Notes under the pieces: generated by a model | Told to the model about the DNA's origin: nothing | The model's input: only the letters and a program-made list of their open reading frames with translations | The model's database searches: none | Shown here: positions 48,201 to 60,815 of the stretch, one piece after another | How the letters are laid out: each line of letters begins with the position of its first letter | How positions within the stretch are numbered: the first letter of the stretch is position 1 | Program-made: the position numbers and the translations under genes | Source: Anisus vortex | Lineage: Eukaryota > Mollusca > Gastropoda > Planorbidae | Reading direction: 5' to 3' | Length of the DNA: 64,000 bases | Assembly (NCBI GenBank): GCA_949126835.1 | Contig: OX421500.1 | Span: 21,489,167-21,553,166 of the forward strand

Positions 48201-48204
48201 ATGT

Positions 48205-48297
48205 ATAATAAAGAGATAGAGAGAGAGAGAGCTAGAGAGTTAGCCAGAGAGAGAGAACTAGAGAGTTAGCCAGAGAGAGAGAGAGAGAGAGAGAGAC
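48205..48297. repeat. (GA)n with a duplicated GAGAGTTAGCCAGAGA block
   Basis: Purine-rich microsatellite with two copies of AGAGAGTTAGCCAGAGAG. Confidence 0.9.
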
Positions 48298-49229
48298 TCA
48301 TGGGTCTTTCTTTAAATTCCTACTAGATCATCTGCACTCTACCTGTGAAAGACGTATTATAAGACAAATACAGTTGCCAAAGCACACTTTTAGCTCATCT
48401 CTAAGACTGTCAGATACATTGTTGTGTTGACCCAAAGCTACTTATCCAACTCAGAGTTTAACGGAACGCCCACAGTTCATAAACCTAAGGTCTCCATAGA
48501 ATGTAGGCACTGTGATAATGCTAATCCTAAACGGATATTGAACTTTATAAGTTGGCAACACAGCAACCCTGAAAGTTAAAACGAGGCATCTTCCATTGCA
48601 ACTCAACGGAAGGACGCTAAAGGATCAAATTGTGCGCAGAAGACAACATCATTGTATCACGAGATGTCAACACGAGGGTTCATAAGCCAACAGTCGCCTT
48701 GTTATCAGATGTTGAAAATAACACACTCTAAACATACGATATCTTGAGAAGCCTGCCCTACCCCATCACATATCCCAAACTTACACAGATGTTCAGTAAA
48801 GCAGAGAATTTATTTTTCAGGATAGGATACGCGCTTTTATAAAATAAATATTCTAGGGGAAATTAATTTTAGAAAGCATAATATTATACAAGAATCAGTT
48901 CTTCTCTATTTGTGGTAATAAAAAAGCCAATGTTGAAATGACACATTTATAGTATTGTGACATTTATACACTGATAATATTTAAATGTTATTTATTTAAC
49001 ACTAAGCTAACATTATATATACATCATTGGGTTAAATGTTATAGTTTATTATTGAAATTATCATGATTTATTTATGTTTAAAATTGTGCCAGAAGAAAAC
49101 TGTGGGAGTTAGTATCTAAAAATATTATTTAAAAGTTTTATAAAGTAAATAAAACATTTTCTCAACATTTGATTATCTAGTTTTAGTTTGTTGTAACAGA
49201 GATAGCAAACTGGCGGAAAGGTGTCAACA
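48298..49229. other. Non-coding DNA
   Basis: No gene seen. Confidence 0.4.
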
Positions 49230-49231
49230 AA

Positions 49232-49490
49232 ATTTTTTGTAAACATCAGTTTTTGTTAAAATTGAAATTATTCCTTGCAAGCATATTTTGTAAACATCAG
49301 CTTTTGTTAAATTTGAAATTATTCCTTGCTAACATATTTTTTAAACATCAGCTTTTGTTGAAATTGAAATTATTCCTTGCTAACACATTTTGTAAACATC
49401 AGCTTTTGTTAAAATTGAAATTATTCCTTGCTAACATATTTTGTAAACATCAGCTTTGTTCAAATTGAAATTATTGCTTGCTAACATAAT
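49232..49490. repeat. ~51-bp tandem array, 5 copies
   Basis: Unit from TTTGTAAACATCAGCTTTTG to AATTATTCCTTGCTAACAT. Its period is a multiple of three, so a plus frame shows a 17-residue repeat (LKLFLANIFCKHQLLLK). Repeat-derived. Confidence 0.93.
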
Positions 49491-49618
49491 TTTTCAGCTA
49501 CCTGTTTTCCATCAATGGCATAAATAAATTAGTCCGTTCTTTTCTGTACTTCCGGTAAAGTATCATTTGAACTGACCACCAGACGACATAGCCTATAATT
49601 GAGCTCATAATGTTTATG

Positions 49619-49668
49619 CTTCACCAGCCCTATGATCAGTTTGGTCCGAATGGTACTTTACTCACTAC
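49619..49668 (+). repeat. 3' end fragment of the main SINE family
   Basis: CTTCACCAGCCCTATGATC followed by GTTTGGTCCGAATGGTAC, the conserved 3' core without head or body. Confidence 0.65.
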
Positions 49669-50695
49669 TTTACTATGAGTGTGCACGTGACGTAGGGTCA
49701 TCGAATTCCGATCACCACGTAGCTGTGGCATCGGCATAGAATGGAAATCGAAGAATTATTACCAACGCCAATTTCCAATAGGTGTACAAGAAAGTATGGC
49801 ATGTTTATTATATATGTTTTTGGAAAACAATATTCTTTAATGCTTGATAACTAAAGGTGAACGTAACAGACTGTTTATATCAGTTGTATTGTCATGATTT
49901 AGACTTGTCGACGTTGAATATATTTAACCACTAATGGACAATCGTTGGCGAGCACAATAAGATAATCCCTTGTCTTACCACACATCTTCTGATAATGGAT
50001 CACATCCCCACAATACCACAAGAGTCCAGAGTTAAAACATAATACTATGCTTTTGTTGACTTAAAGAGTAGATTAAGTCTTCCCGTACAATTGGGTTCGT
50101 GTAAACAAAAAAAGTAAGTACAGTGTATTTTAAAATTACAGATGCTAGCCAGAAGTTTTTACCCCAACATAGTTATTTTCAAATGTAGTTTCCCTAAAAG
50201 ACTATATTGGTCTATACGGCTAGTAAATCAGCTTTAATCAGTTATCATGACCACGAAATACTAGAAATACATTTAGTAGCACCGGGCATGGAATGAGTTG
50301 CGTGAAAAAAAACAGGAGAACCAGTAACTTAAAATCATTTAAAAAAAAGGACTCATAAAAATGCAAGACTAGACTTAGACCACGAATAAGTGTAGGACGC
50401 AATAATCTTTTGTATAGAAGGAGCGTCTGTAATATGTAAGATATGATAAGAAATACACAGAAGTTCAATAAGAGTATGTTCGTTTGTTAGTTTTATAGCC
50501 AGTGATTAGTCATTCGACATAACTATTAGATTAAGGTTTTAAACCAAGCCAAGTGAAGCAGTCTACATAATTCCGAAGTGTCATTTCTTGAGTTTAACGT
50601 GTAAGCCTGTCGCAAGTTATTACCACAGCTAGTGCTTCTTGGTGGGTGTGCTTTGATGGATTGTTGCTTTTGTATATTTCTAGGTCTAGGTGTAG
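49669..50695. other. Non-coding DNA
   Basis: Nothing recognised. Confidence 0.4.
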
Positions 50696-51475
50696 CAAAG
50701 GTGTAGCTACGGAGGAGAGGTCATGGGGTGCACCAGCCCCTTCCCAAACTTCGTCTAGTCACTTTTTGTTCCTATACCGATGATATTTTTTTCCTTTATT
50801 TATTTTGTTGTTAAACATTATATTCAATGAATGTAAACATTATATTCAATGAATGTAAACATTATATTCAATGAATGTAAACATTATATTCAATGAATGT
50901 AAACATTATATTCAATGAATGTAAACATTATATTCAATGAATGTAAACATTATATTCAATGAATGTAAACATTATATTCAATGAATGTAAACATTATATT
51001 CAATGAATGTAAACATTATATTCAATGAATGTAAACATTATATTCAATGAATGTAAACATTATATTCAATGAATGTAAACATTATATTCAATGAATGTAA
51101 ACATTATATTCAATTAATGAACTTTTAAAGCATCAACCATTAATTCTTTTTCAATATCTTAGGTGGAATTTTTTAAAGACAATGAGAAGCTAAAAAAGAA
51201 ATTTTACGGTCATTTAATTTTAAGGCTTTTGGTTAATAGTAAGTTTCAATTATTCATTTGATAAAATATTTAAACAATAGTTTAGACTTTAGGTGGAATG
51301 TGTGCATCCGTTCAGAATTAGCCAGTTATTTACTGCCTTTTCCCCATTGTGCACTATTTCCTCCTTAGCAATGCCCCCTCATCCCCCACACAATGTATAC
51401 TATTTGCTCCCTTGCATCCTACCTTCCCCTACTTTGCTCACTCCTCCCCACCTCGCAATGCTGGATACGCCACTG
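50696..51475. mobile_element. Possible non-autonomous hAT element enclosing a minisatellite
   Basis: The left end CAAAGGTGTAGCTACGGAGG and the right end read inward, CAGTGGCGTATCCAGCATTG, share the hAT-like CAxxGGxGTAxCxA pattern. Flanking octamers AGGTGTAG and ATGTATAA agree at five of eight positions. The 780 bp between have no coding capacity and include the 22-bp array. Confidence 0.35.
50814..51115. repeat. 22-bp tandem array, ~14 identical copies
   Basis: The unit runs from AAACATTATATTCAATGAAT plus GT. I see no differences between copies, unlike every other minisatellite in the window, which points to very recent expansion or an assembly effect. Confidence 0.97.
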
Positions 51476-51862
51476 ATGTATAAAGCATGTTCACTTCTAG
51501 TAAAGCTATATATATATAACAAAAGAAAACAATAAACTGACTTGATTGATGCATGTTTCAAACATTTGTATTTACAGTAAAATAACAAACTGCCGTCTGT
51601 AGATGGTTGTAGACAAAGTAATATTGAAATGTTTACTGTAATACATTTAAAACACTTGCTTCTATCTGTTTCTTTCATGTATTTATTTTCCGTGTGTGAC
51701 ATAGCTTATACGAATAATTCAACCGTTGAATCTATATCGCGTCATTTCACCAAGTTTATTTAATATTTGAATAAAGTATTTCTGTACAATGGAAACATAT
51801 AAAAATACACAAATATAAGCTGTACAAGTAATTCTGTTAGTTTTGTCCACGAGATTAGCGAA

Positions 51863-52487
51863 TCAGAATTTACCTCTTACATTGGCCTCGAATGATAAGG
51901 AGATTGCGGCAGAAGCATTATACCAGACTTGAACTCCTCGCCGAGGAAACGGGCCGAGATTTACTCTCTTAGGGCCCGGAAAACGAAACTGGCAGTGTAA
52001 CGCAGCTGTGACACATCCCCATACACGGTCGGTACGAACGGTTGGCCTTCCCCGTTCACTCGACAAACACATGTTCGACCGTCTCCAACGCCTCCATGCA
52101 GTTTCTACACCGCGAATCCTCATTGGACCTAAATCTGCTGAAATAGGCACCAATTGCACAGTGCCCAGTACGAAACTGGACAATTGTGGATGAGTCTCTC
52201 CTGCGTAGCTTCCACGACTTGTCAGCTCGGTCAGGTCTCTTCAAGTGCTGCCAAACACACCTGCCCTTGTCAGATTCGTCCCAGCCCTTGTACAACTGAT
52301 CCATTAAATGTCCTATTGACGGATCAGTCGCACTGTTGTCTCCATCCAGCACGTTTCCTTTACGTCCGGTACCAACACGGTTATACCAATCCACCTTAAA
52401 ACTCTCTCTAGACCGATATTGGGTAAACTTACAAGCGATGGGTTTTGGCAACCTTTGTAGCCAGGAAATTATCTTAAGGTTTATTTT
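51863..52487 (-). pseudogene. C-terminal end of a LINE polyprotein (RNase H end plus zinc-binding tail)
   Basis: On the minus strand an open stretch encodes RLPKPIACKF, VDWYNRVGTGRKGNV, VQFRTGHCAIGAY and CRNCMEALETVEHVFVE. The pattern (F/L)RTGH..., then C-x2-C and ET-x-EH, is the tail that follows RNase H in I, R1 and Jockey-type LINEs. A TGA at 52056-52058 falls where the family has a Cys. A shifted frame stays open to 51863 and may be the original end. RT is absent. Confidence 0.7.
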
Positions 52488-52650
52488 CTAAACCAGTAAC
52501 TTTCGGTGGGTTATAATTGACCGCTAGGGGCTATAACAACGCATCAGCATGAAAAAAGTATCCTCATTATATCGATATTTTATTATTTCAATATTGAACA
52601 TACAGTTTAGTAACTCTCCGTTCAGGTGTCATACTGAAAAATCGTATACT

Positions 52651-53030
52651 TTTAAAACATGAATCTTGTAGGAGAAGTCAAGCATTTTCATCAATGTGTT
52701 AGACTTAGTCAAGCCTATGGTTCAGCGGAACATGATAGTCTGACACATCAGGATCTGTATAGAGTAATATTTAACGATCGTATCCAATCAGCATTCCCCA
52801 AAGTAGAAGCAATTTTGAGAATGTTTCTTAGTATGATGTTTGCAAATTGCTCTGGAGAAAGATCTTTTTCTCAGCTGAAGTTGATAAAAAATTAATTTAG
52901 AACTACAATGACTCAAGATAAATTATGTTCCATCTTCTTGTACACAGAAACTGACAAACTACACAGTTAATCATTTGATGATGTCATCGGTGACTTTGCG
53001 CTGGCAAAGGCAAGAAAGAAAATATTTTAG
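52651..53030 (+). pseudogene. hAT transposase C-terminal (dimerisation) fragment
   Basis: The open stretch from 52659 encodes FPKVEAILRMFLSM and NCSGERSFSQLKLIKN, the hallmark of the hAT C-terminal dimerisation region, of the type found in ZMYM/TTF-type hAT relatives. A TAA follows LIKN; the same phase continues FRTTMTQDKL, a second stop, then FDDVIGDFALAKARKK to a TAG at 53028-53030. Two internal stops and no catalytic core make it a relic. An in-frame TAA lies just upstream of 52659. Confidence 0.8.
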
Positions 53031-54020
53031 TTTAATATAATTCCTTAATCCTTATAACATGTTTCAAGAGATTAGATAATAAGCCTTTGTAAAATAATGT
53101 GCTTTTTAAAAGAACTTTTGTTTCTTTTAACCTGAGTTTGCATTTTTAAGTTTGTTATTAATAAAAATGATTTTATGTGAAAGATTTATTATTCCACTGT
53201 CTATGTACTTCTTAATTGTATTTCAGTTTAGCCCTCTACATGTCCGAAAATCCTATTAGGCACTGACATATAATATATGGACTTATATAGGGCTCCATAT
53301 CTCAAATAGCTTAGGGTTTTATCAAGTCTAAATCCGGCCCCACTGTTGGCGCATGTCATTGCCATTATAGACACTGAGCAAGTCACACACATATAATTTA
53401 AAACGAACCCTTTACTAAATCCTTGCTCTAAACTCTAAGCACTAAACAGGAATTCATTCTAATGAAAAAAACACACAATATATTATATATAATCATACAT
53501 AAAGTGCAATATCTTTCTTAGAATGCGGGCGTCAGCATGCTCACTAAATTAGAGTGTGGGATGTTTTGAAGATCTCAATCTCTATCGACATCAACAACTA
53601 CAAAAAGCATGTTTAACATTTGCAAATCTGCTGGCTTTAGGGGACAGGTGGAGCAGAGCTCATCGGCTTTATTGGCCAAATCATACTACGGGATGTGGGG
53701 GGGGGGGGGGGCAGTAAATGGATTGTTAAATAATGTTGTGTGTAAATATAACTTCAAAAGTCCATTAGTTCCAAACCTTTTGATCAAATAAAAAAATAAT
53801 TAAATATTATATTACAGCTGTATTTACAATATATAACAGATACACGCGTTTAATAATACGAAATTGGAAGTCATTATTCCTAATTTAGATAAATTATTCT
53901 TTTAATTAAGAGATTTAGTTTATTCCCTATGGGGCATAGTCTGTTTGGAACATTACTGAAATTTATATCACCATCAATCCGAAGTCAATTAATCGTCTAC
54001 CACAGTAGACTTTTATTCGC
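53031..54020. other. Non-coding DNA
   Basis: AT-rich, poly-G run at 53696-53711. No gene seen. Confidence 0.4.
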
Positions 54021-54023
54021 TTT

Positions 54024-54165
54024 TATAGGTTGTTTAATTGTATTTTAAACGTTTTCTCCAACTTTAAAGACCAAGTGAAGAGCTTTTTTTTTTTATCGAA
54101 AATTGAGTTAAAAGTTTATTTTGAAGGTAAATAGTGTCTTCAGTACCCGAATGCTAATTAAACTT
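54024..54165. repeat. Dispersed ~140-bp repeat, copy 1
   Basis: Shares ACGTTTTCTCCAACTTTAAA, AAGACCAAGTGAAGAGC and a CAGTACCCGAATGCTAAT block with 55958-56095 in the same orientation. It is a fragment of an unidentified repeat. Confidence 0.8.
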
Positions 54166-54998
54166 AATTAAACTCAATCATCATTTTTTATATCAAAATA
54201 TATAATGAATAATAATCCAAGAAATATAGAACTATTCTATTCAACATCAGATGCCGACAAACTCAGACTACAGCTACTATTTGTACTGAAAACCTCTGGA
54301 TATTAAAATTGAAGTTGCTAGCAATGCGTTTATTTCTCTGAAGATTTAAGTAATAAAAGTACTTAGACTAGAACAGCTGGCGTCTGCAAATTACCGCCCT
54401 TTTAGAAAGCACTCATTTTTATTTTTACTATACAACTCAGTTACCCCCAACTTCTGAATCTTTTTGTTAGTTACTTTTCTCAACTTTTGGTTTGCGTACG
54501 TCCTTGACTAAAGTTCTAAGAAACACTAACCTAACATAGGGTGACAGGCTGTGGGAGGGAGTGAAGGGGGTAAGGAGGACTCCAGTAACTATCGTAAAGT
54601 AAAGCCCATTCTAAAGAAAAAGTGGAAACCCGATCTATTGCACCCACAGTGCGAAGAGATTAAATTTCTGTGTTAAGTTTGGGAAACGGCCTGGACATAA
54701 AGAGAAGGGAGGACCAGTTGATGTGAACAGGTTTATACTATTTCCTTCTAGCAGGTTGTACTTTTAACTTGGTCTGGAGAGAAACACATCTGATGACAGG
54801 GTTTCTACTCCAGGTATAACACTTATTTAAACAAGATAGTCAAGAATTGACTGTTAAATTTTTAGAGTCTATTCGCTACCAGCTTCAAATTTCCGACCAA
54901 GAGAAAGATTACTTAACATCTACCCTTCAACCACACTAGCAAAAACAATAAGGCCAAAGTAAACGTCTGGGATCCGATTTGATTACATTGTAATGCGA
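54166..54998. other. Non-coding DNA
   Basis: Nothing recognised. Confidence 0.4.
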
Positions 54999-55080
54999 CT
55001 CGGTGGACTAGCGGCAGAGCGCTTAGATTGTCATTTAAAGGTCTCACGTTAGATTCCATGTTAATCCAGGATGTTTTTGT
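54999..55080 (+). repeat. tRNA-like SINE head
   Basis: TGGACTAGCGGCAGAGCGC resembles a Pol III A box and TTAGATTCCATG a decayed B box at suitable spacing. No cloverleaf that I would call a functional tRNA. Confidence 0.4.
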
Positions 55081-55957
55081 TTTTTTTAAATCGGAGATTA
55101 TTCCTGAGACTACAATATACAATCTGATGTTCAGGCTACAGAAATCATCAAATTATGCGCACACGCTGCGACGTAATTTTTGGGTTTATAATTATTTACT
55201 ATATAATATCACTATGGCATAAATGTTATCAGAAATATTTTCACATGACGAATGCATATTAAATCCTTTATATCAACTTTGCAAGATTTTTTTTCTCTCT
55301 GGCTGACCACCATTCAGACATTCGGAAGACTAATTATTGAACTTTCCCCATTAATCTTATCGATCTAAAACGTGTGCACATAGACGATATCAGCCTTATG
55401 CCCCAGCTTCCCAATATCAGCTTTAAAAGTTTTTTTTCTGTAAACTTTATATGTAATACTTTATGGTATTAAACTCACATATTTCTATATTTTCGTTGTG
55501 GGTATAAAGTGCTAAATCCCCGGAATGCTAATGTTTAATTAACAAATGCATATAAACAACATAATATAATGTTTATTATGATTTACTGAGTGCGCTGCTG
55601 TCTTTATATAAAAAAAACAACTAAATACGCTTGTTTTGTTGATAACTATTGACAGTATAATATCATTATGCATTTATATTTTCATGTATAAATCTAGCTA
55701 GAGTCTAATTATTAGCCTTTATATTAACTTTTTTTTTTACTATGTGGGTGGCAGAGATCAAAATCTTCAGATTCTAACGTACGTTTCTCTCTGCATAGAA
55801 CATAGTCAACACCCCTGTTTTTGTTTACATTGATATTTTATTGTATGCCTAATATGTTCCATTGCTTCGCTTCTGTTTTTTTTTTCTCTCTCTCTATAGG
55901 GGTGGCCGAGGGCAAAATCTTCTGAGCGCTAAATTGAAATGCATGAAAATGATTAGT
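55081..55957. other. Non-coding, AT-rich DNA
   Basis: Two loosely similar blocks (GTGGGTGGCAGAGATCAAAA near 55744 and GGGGTGGCCGAGGGCAAAAT near 55899) lie ~155 bp apart. No gene seen. Confidence 0.4.
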
Positions 55958-56095
55958 TTTTATGGGTTGTTTCATTTTATTTTAAACGTTTTCTCCGACA
56001 TTAAAGACCAAGTGAAGAGCTTTTTATCAAAATTGAGTTAAACGTTTTTTTTTTTTAGTAAATAGTGTATTCAGTACCCGAATGCTAATAAAATC
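55958..56095. repeat. Dispersed ~140-bp repeat, copy 2
   Basis: Direct counterpart of 54024-54165, with gaps in the T runs. Confidence 0.8.
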
Positions 56096-57106
56096 ATTTA
56101 TACAAAATATTAAACATAACTTTCAAGTAATTAGTTCAATATTAGCACTTGAATGTGTGTATGAAAAATCCAAATCTCGTAGCCATTTGAGGTGGCAACA
56201 AATGGAAGTGACGTCAGAGAGGGGAATTCGAATAGGAAAAATGAATATTTTCACGTGTTTTAAATCTATTTCCATGTGTTTGAATATTTGCCCGGTCCTA
56301 TTTTTATTAACAAAATTGTTCAATATAGATTTAGAGCGTCGTGTTTTGTTTATGTATTTCCCCTCCAAAACATCACTTCCGTATGAGGCTGTTCCAACTC
56401 TCGTCCCTTCGAGAAAAACCTCTTTAATTGGTCTTTAAGTTGTTTGCTGGTACTGGCTCCGTTACACCATGTGCAATATTGCACCGTTTTGAGACATGTG
56501 TGCTTTTTTTGCTTAGTGTTTAATCCAGTCCTGCATACATACATACATAGTGTAATAGTTATAGATACATGTATATAGATAGAATATTTAGATGTATACA
56601 TAAACAAAAACAATTAAATTTTATAAAGATTATATAAAATTTAAGAGAAAGATTCACACATAGAGAGCTATTTAAATATAGACCTTTATACATCTATTAT
56701 AGATCTTTAGAGATAAACAAGGATACATATATGTTAAACTTACATACATTTAAACAATAAATACAGAGATTGCAGATAGTCATTTCTTTTCAGCATACCT
56801 GCTCACAAACCACACGTGAGGGAATGTCAATCAAGTTCATCGCCCCTCCCCTAGACATTTGATCAACTAAACGACTTGCATATCGTGATTTAAATCAATC
56901 ACTCCGCCCACGCCTCTTCACCCAGAGCTACCCCCGTACGCCCGCTCCCTCCCTGTCTTTCCCCACTTCCTATTTCGACCAACACCAACTATAGTCAGAT
57001 TGAAGGTATAATCTGATAGTCTACACTAGTACAACAATCCACACAAAATCCGATAATGATTTAATAATAAAAAAAAACTGCACGCGAAGTTAGTCTGGCT
57101 CTACAC
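56096..57106. other. Non-coding DNA
   Basis: The 118-codon plus frame at 56082 and its minus-strand shadows have no recognisable domain. A C-rich patch lies at 56840-56980. Confidence 0.35.
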
Positions 57107-57247
57107 CTAGTTTGTATGTTCTGTTAAAGGTGGCCCCCCGCTCCCCTCACCCCCACCCCTGGTGCATACGTTGAGAGCTGCCCGTGAAGCACTAAATGCC
57201 ACAACTGTGGCCCCGGCATGCACATCGACTGGGTCCATTAAAGACAT
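57107..57247 (-). other. Weak candidate coding exon, unrecognised
   Basis: A minus-strand ATG at 57247 with G at -3 opens 46 codons (MSLMDPVDVHAGATVV...). A GGGGTGAGG at about 57149 could be a splice donor. Base composition is higher in GC than the surroundings. No family is recognised and chance is a good alternative. Confidence 0.15.
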
Positions 57248-57465
57248 GTCTGCCGGGAAGGACTGGTGACGGTTATTGGGTGGGATGTAAGATTGGGGGA
57301 TTGGGGAAGGGGGGGGGGGGTTCGTAGGAGTGAGGGGTAGACAGGCAGAGCGCGGGTGTGGCGCGACCATTGATCTGAAGGCAAGCCGATCGATAAGCAG
57401 GTGGGAAAACACATACACGCACACACTCTTTCTGTCTCTCTGTGTGTCTGCACGTCTTTCTCTCT

Positions 57466-57470
57466 CTCGA

Positions 57471-57517
<47 letters not shown>

Positions 57518-57967
57518 ATATATATAAATAATGAGAGAAAGAGAGAAAGATATATATATATAATGAGAGAAAGAGAGAAAGATATATATATATAATGAGA
57601 GAAAGAGAGAAAGATATATAGATATATATATATTAATGAGAGAAAGAGAGAAAGATATATATATATATATATATAATGAGAGAAAGAGAGAAAGATATAT
57701 ATATATATATATATATAATGAGAGAAAGAGAGAAAGATATATATATATATATATATATAATGAGAGAAAGGGAGAAAGATATATATATATATATATATAT
57801 AACGAGAGAAAGAGAGAAAGATATATATATATAATGAGAGAAAGAGAGAAAGATATATATATATATATATTAATGAGAGAAAGAGAGAAAGATATATATA
57901 TATATATATAATGAGAGAAAGAGAGAAAGATTATATATATATATTAATGAGAGAAAGAGAGAGAGAA

Positions 57968-58004
<37 letters not shown>

Positions 58005-58040
58005 GAGAGAAAGAGAGAAAGAGAGAGAGAGGGAGAAAAA
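57466..58040. repeat. (TC)n followed by a compound GAGAGAAAGAGAGAAAGA / (TA)n array
   Basis: A (CT)n run at 57466-57511, then about a dozen alternations of AATGAGAGAAAGAGAGAAAG with (TA)n tracts of variable length. The GA part is constant and only the TA part varies, so units differ in length. Confidence 0.95.
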
Positions 58041-59550
58041 GATAGAGAGAAATAGAGATAGCTATAGACATTAAGACAATCAGACAGACAGACATTAAGA
58101 TAGATTGATAGATGATAGGTTGATAAGCGGAATGATTGGTAGAGAGATGGAGAGAGAAAGACTATGTTAGACTATATACAAATATTTTTTAATCTACATA
58201 ACGTGTAAAACTATATACAATATGTTGAATGCCGTAAAGTTATATTTTTACGCTTGTAGTATGTTAATTGAATATTCGTCGCTAGTTAATAAAACTTGAG
58301 TAATAAAATTATTTAATTGAATATCCTGCATTGTCCCCCTTTCTTTGACGTCATACTTATATTTAAAGATATAAAAATTTTAACGGTTTCTCTTTCGTAC
58401 TGTTGTTATATAATAGAATGAAGATAAATGAAAGGAAATGATATTATTGATACACCATTATTTGTTATTGTGTTGTTTTTTTTATTGTATCAGTATAATT
58501 AGTTCTGAGTCACCTTTTTAAAATCTTAAACATAAACTTACACTCACACACACATACACACGCATACAAAGACATACATCCGTAAAAACATATAGATATT
58601 CACATATATTGATAATTGTCAATACTTTTATATAAAGAAAGTGCTTTTTACTATTTTTGCATTTTTTTTTAATATTGTTTTTAAATTAAAAAGCCTTTTT
58701 TAATAAATAAATTTTTTTAAAATCTTTATTCAATCAGCTTTTAACAAATATTATATCTTTACCTAAATGATCTTTTACTGAACATGGCAACGGCATCCGC
58801 CAGTCATACGAGGGATTAGGGATTAGGTCTTCTCGCCAATGGCATGTCATTACAAGTAAGTGTAGAGTCACTAATTGTCACTGATGACCTACTGTTTATT
58901 TAGTGTTTTATTGTCAACTGGGATAAGCTCCATGAAACATTTATTTCAAGTTTATTTAAGGGAAGTAAACAGGTAGAAAATGTAGATCTAGTTAAAAGAT
59001 TTGACCTACTCACACAGATATAATTGATTGCAAGCTAATTAAAGGCTTATAAAAGTAAATCTCAATTTCTGATTCTGATTCTCTGGAATAAAGACTTTAT
59101 TTTTAAGTTAAAGTAATTAAAACAGCGTAATCTAACATCCTTTGTATGTGATTCGAAACAATGTGGTACATTGTATACAGATGGTTGATTTTGTCTGAAG
59201 TAGTTTGATGGGCTTTCAAACTTCAGTCGATTCTTTGCTTTTCAAAATGTGCGCCAATTCTTGTCGTTCAAACATCTCTTGTATCTTGTAACTAAATCTC
59301 TCGAGAATCGTGAATAATGTCGTCACAGTCCAACTATAACAAATTAAACTAAACAGACTTCCTGACATATACAAAGTACATGTACTAATCCTGGGGTATA
59401 CAGTTACTTTTCCTTTAAATCTCCAACGTAAGCGTTTTTGAACTTACCTGGCCAACTTTCTCTGATCACACCAATACGGTTTGTTGGCTTTCTATAGAGG
59501 GAAAAACTCAAAGTAAAATTGTAATTTTCTAAAGTTAAACTAAGCCATCG
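58041..59550. other. Non-coding, AT-rich DNA
   Basis: No gene recognised. Confidence 0.4.
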
Positions 59551-59554
59551 CAAC

Positions 59555-59630
59555 GACGAGGTATCTCAGCGACAAGGTGCTGGATTGCTGATTACAAACG
59601 CTTTGGTACAATTCCTGAGCGGCTTTTTTT
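59555..59630 (+). repeat. tRNA-like SINE head
   Basis: GGTATCTCAGCGACAAGGTG resembles a tRNA 5' part with A box. GGTACAATTCCTGAGCGGC, 35 bases on, resembles a mutated B box. A T run follows. Confidence 0.4.
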
Positions 59631-60600
59631 TTCTAAAGGTTACAATTTTTTTTAAACATGTTCAGAAGTTTAGTAAAGGTGTTGGGTAAGCCACTCAATC
59701 CCATTTCACGTGCCGCTTTCTTAAAAGTTGCTTACAAACTATTTTTTAAAAGTCATATTTGTAGTTTCAGTAAATAAACTAGAACCCAAAATCAGTTTAC
59801 AATTAGTAATTGAGAACCCCTGAGTTCTATGAGTAATATTTAAGGGTTCCGCTAGTTATTATTAGTTGTTTTTTTATTCAATGTTTAGAGGGTTAACTTT
59901 AAGAAAAAAAAATCTCTGATTGTTGGCCATGAAATGAGAGTTTGTTTGTCTAGAATTAAATTAGGAATAAAAAATATTTGTTTCTAACTCAAAGTCTTAA
60001 ATATAATGTCGTAACATTCTTTCTTTCTTTTTTTTTAAATATATTTTTTAACTGTTTGTGTTCCCCTCGAAAACTAATTACTGTTTAATGGTTCTGTTTG
60101 GGAATCTTTAGGAAACATTGACTTAAATTTTCGTGGGAATGTTTAGGAAACATTGGCTTAAATTTCCGTGGATTTCAGAACTATATTCGGCCCTTCTATC
60201 TAAATAATGACGAATAATATATCTGTATTTTTATAGTTTAGATCTATTTCTCTATCTGGCTCATGGACACGTGAGAGAATCAAGTGTAGGCTTGTATGCC
60301 CCATTCCATGTATTTAGTTGGTAAAGACGTCACCACCACAAAAGAAAAAAAAGACTTTACATACTCCTATGCCTGGGATATCTCCAGCTCCTAATTCCGT
60401 AAAATTTCCCCAATTGTCCGTTTTTATCTCCGCTTTCTTCCATAAAGCAAAATAAGAATCCGGCACATTTAAGAATTTGTAAGACATGAACAACTCTTAT
60501 AGTGACATCCTGATCATTTCTCACTTGTCTACAATTTTTTGTGAACATTTTGATAATTTAAGTGTTCATAGGTAAAAAGGTAGAAAAAAAGTTTTTAAAA
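59631..60600. other. Non-coding DNA
   Basis: A 36-bp tandem duplication (AGGAAACATTGRCTTAAATT) lies at 60104-60172. No gene seen. Confidence 0.4.
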
Positions 60601-60602
60601 AA

Positions 60603-60680
60603 AAGTAAAGTATCTCGTCGGACCGAATCGATCCATGGGACCGGTGAAGCAGCGTTAACTAGTTTCTGTTGTCACGGCAT
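60603..60680 (-). repeat. 3' fragment of the main SINE family
   Basis: GTAAAGTATCTCGTCGGACC, ATGGGACCGGTGAAGCAGCG and a TGTCACGGCATACTGG end: the inverted 3' core. It runs directly into the 14-bp array. Confidence 0.75.
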
Positions 60681-60815
60681 ACTGGCTAGGACATACTGGC
60701 TAGGACATACTGGCTAGGACATACTGGCTAGGACATACTGGCTAGGACATACTGGCTAGGACATACTGGCTAGGACATACTGGCTAGGACAGACTGGCTA
60801 GGACATACTGGCTAC
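60675..60815. repeat. 14-bp tandem array, ~10 copies
   Basis: Unit ATACTGGCTAGGAC. Its first part (CATACTGG) is the last part of the adjacent SINE fragment, so the array appears to have been seeded there. Confidence 0.95.

Noticed and set aside
54999..55080. Functional tRNA gene
   Set aside because: A-box-like and B-box-like motifs are present but no convincing cloverleaf or acceptor pairing; better read as a SINE head. The same applies to 59555-59630, 35597-35720 and 26850-26880.
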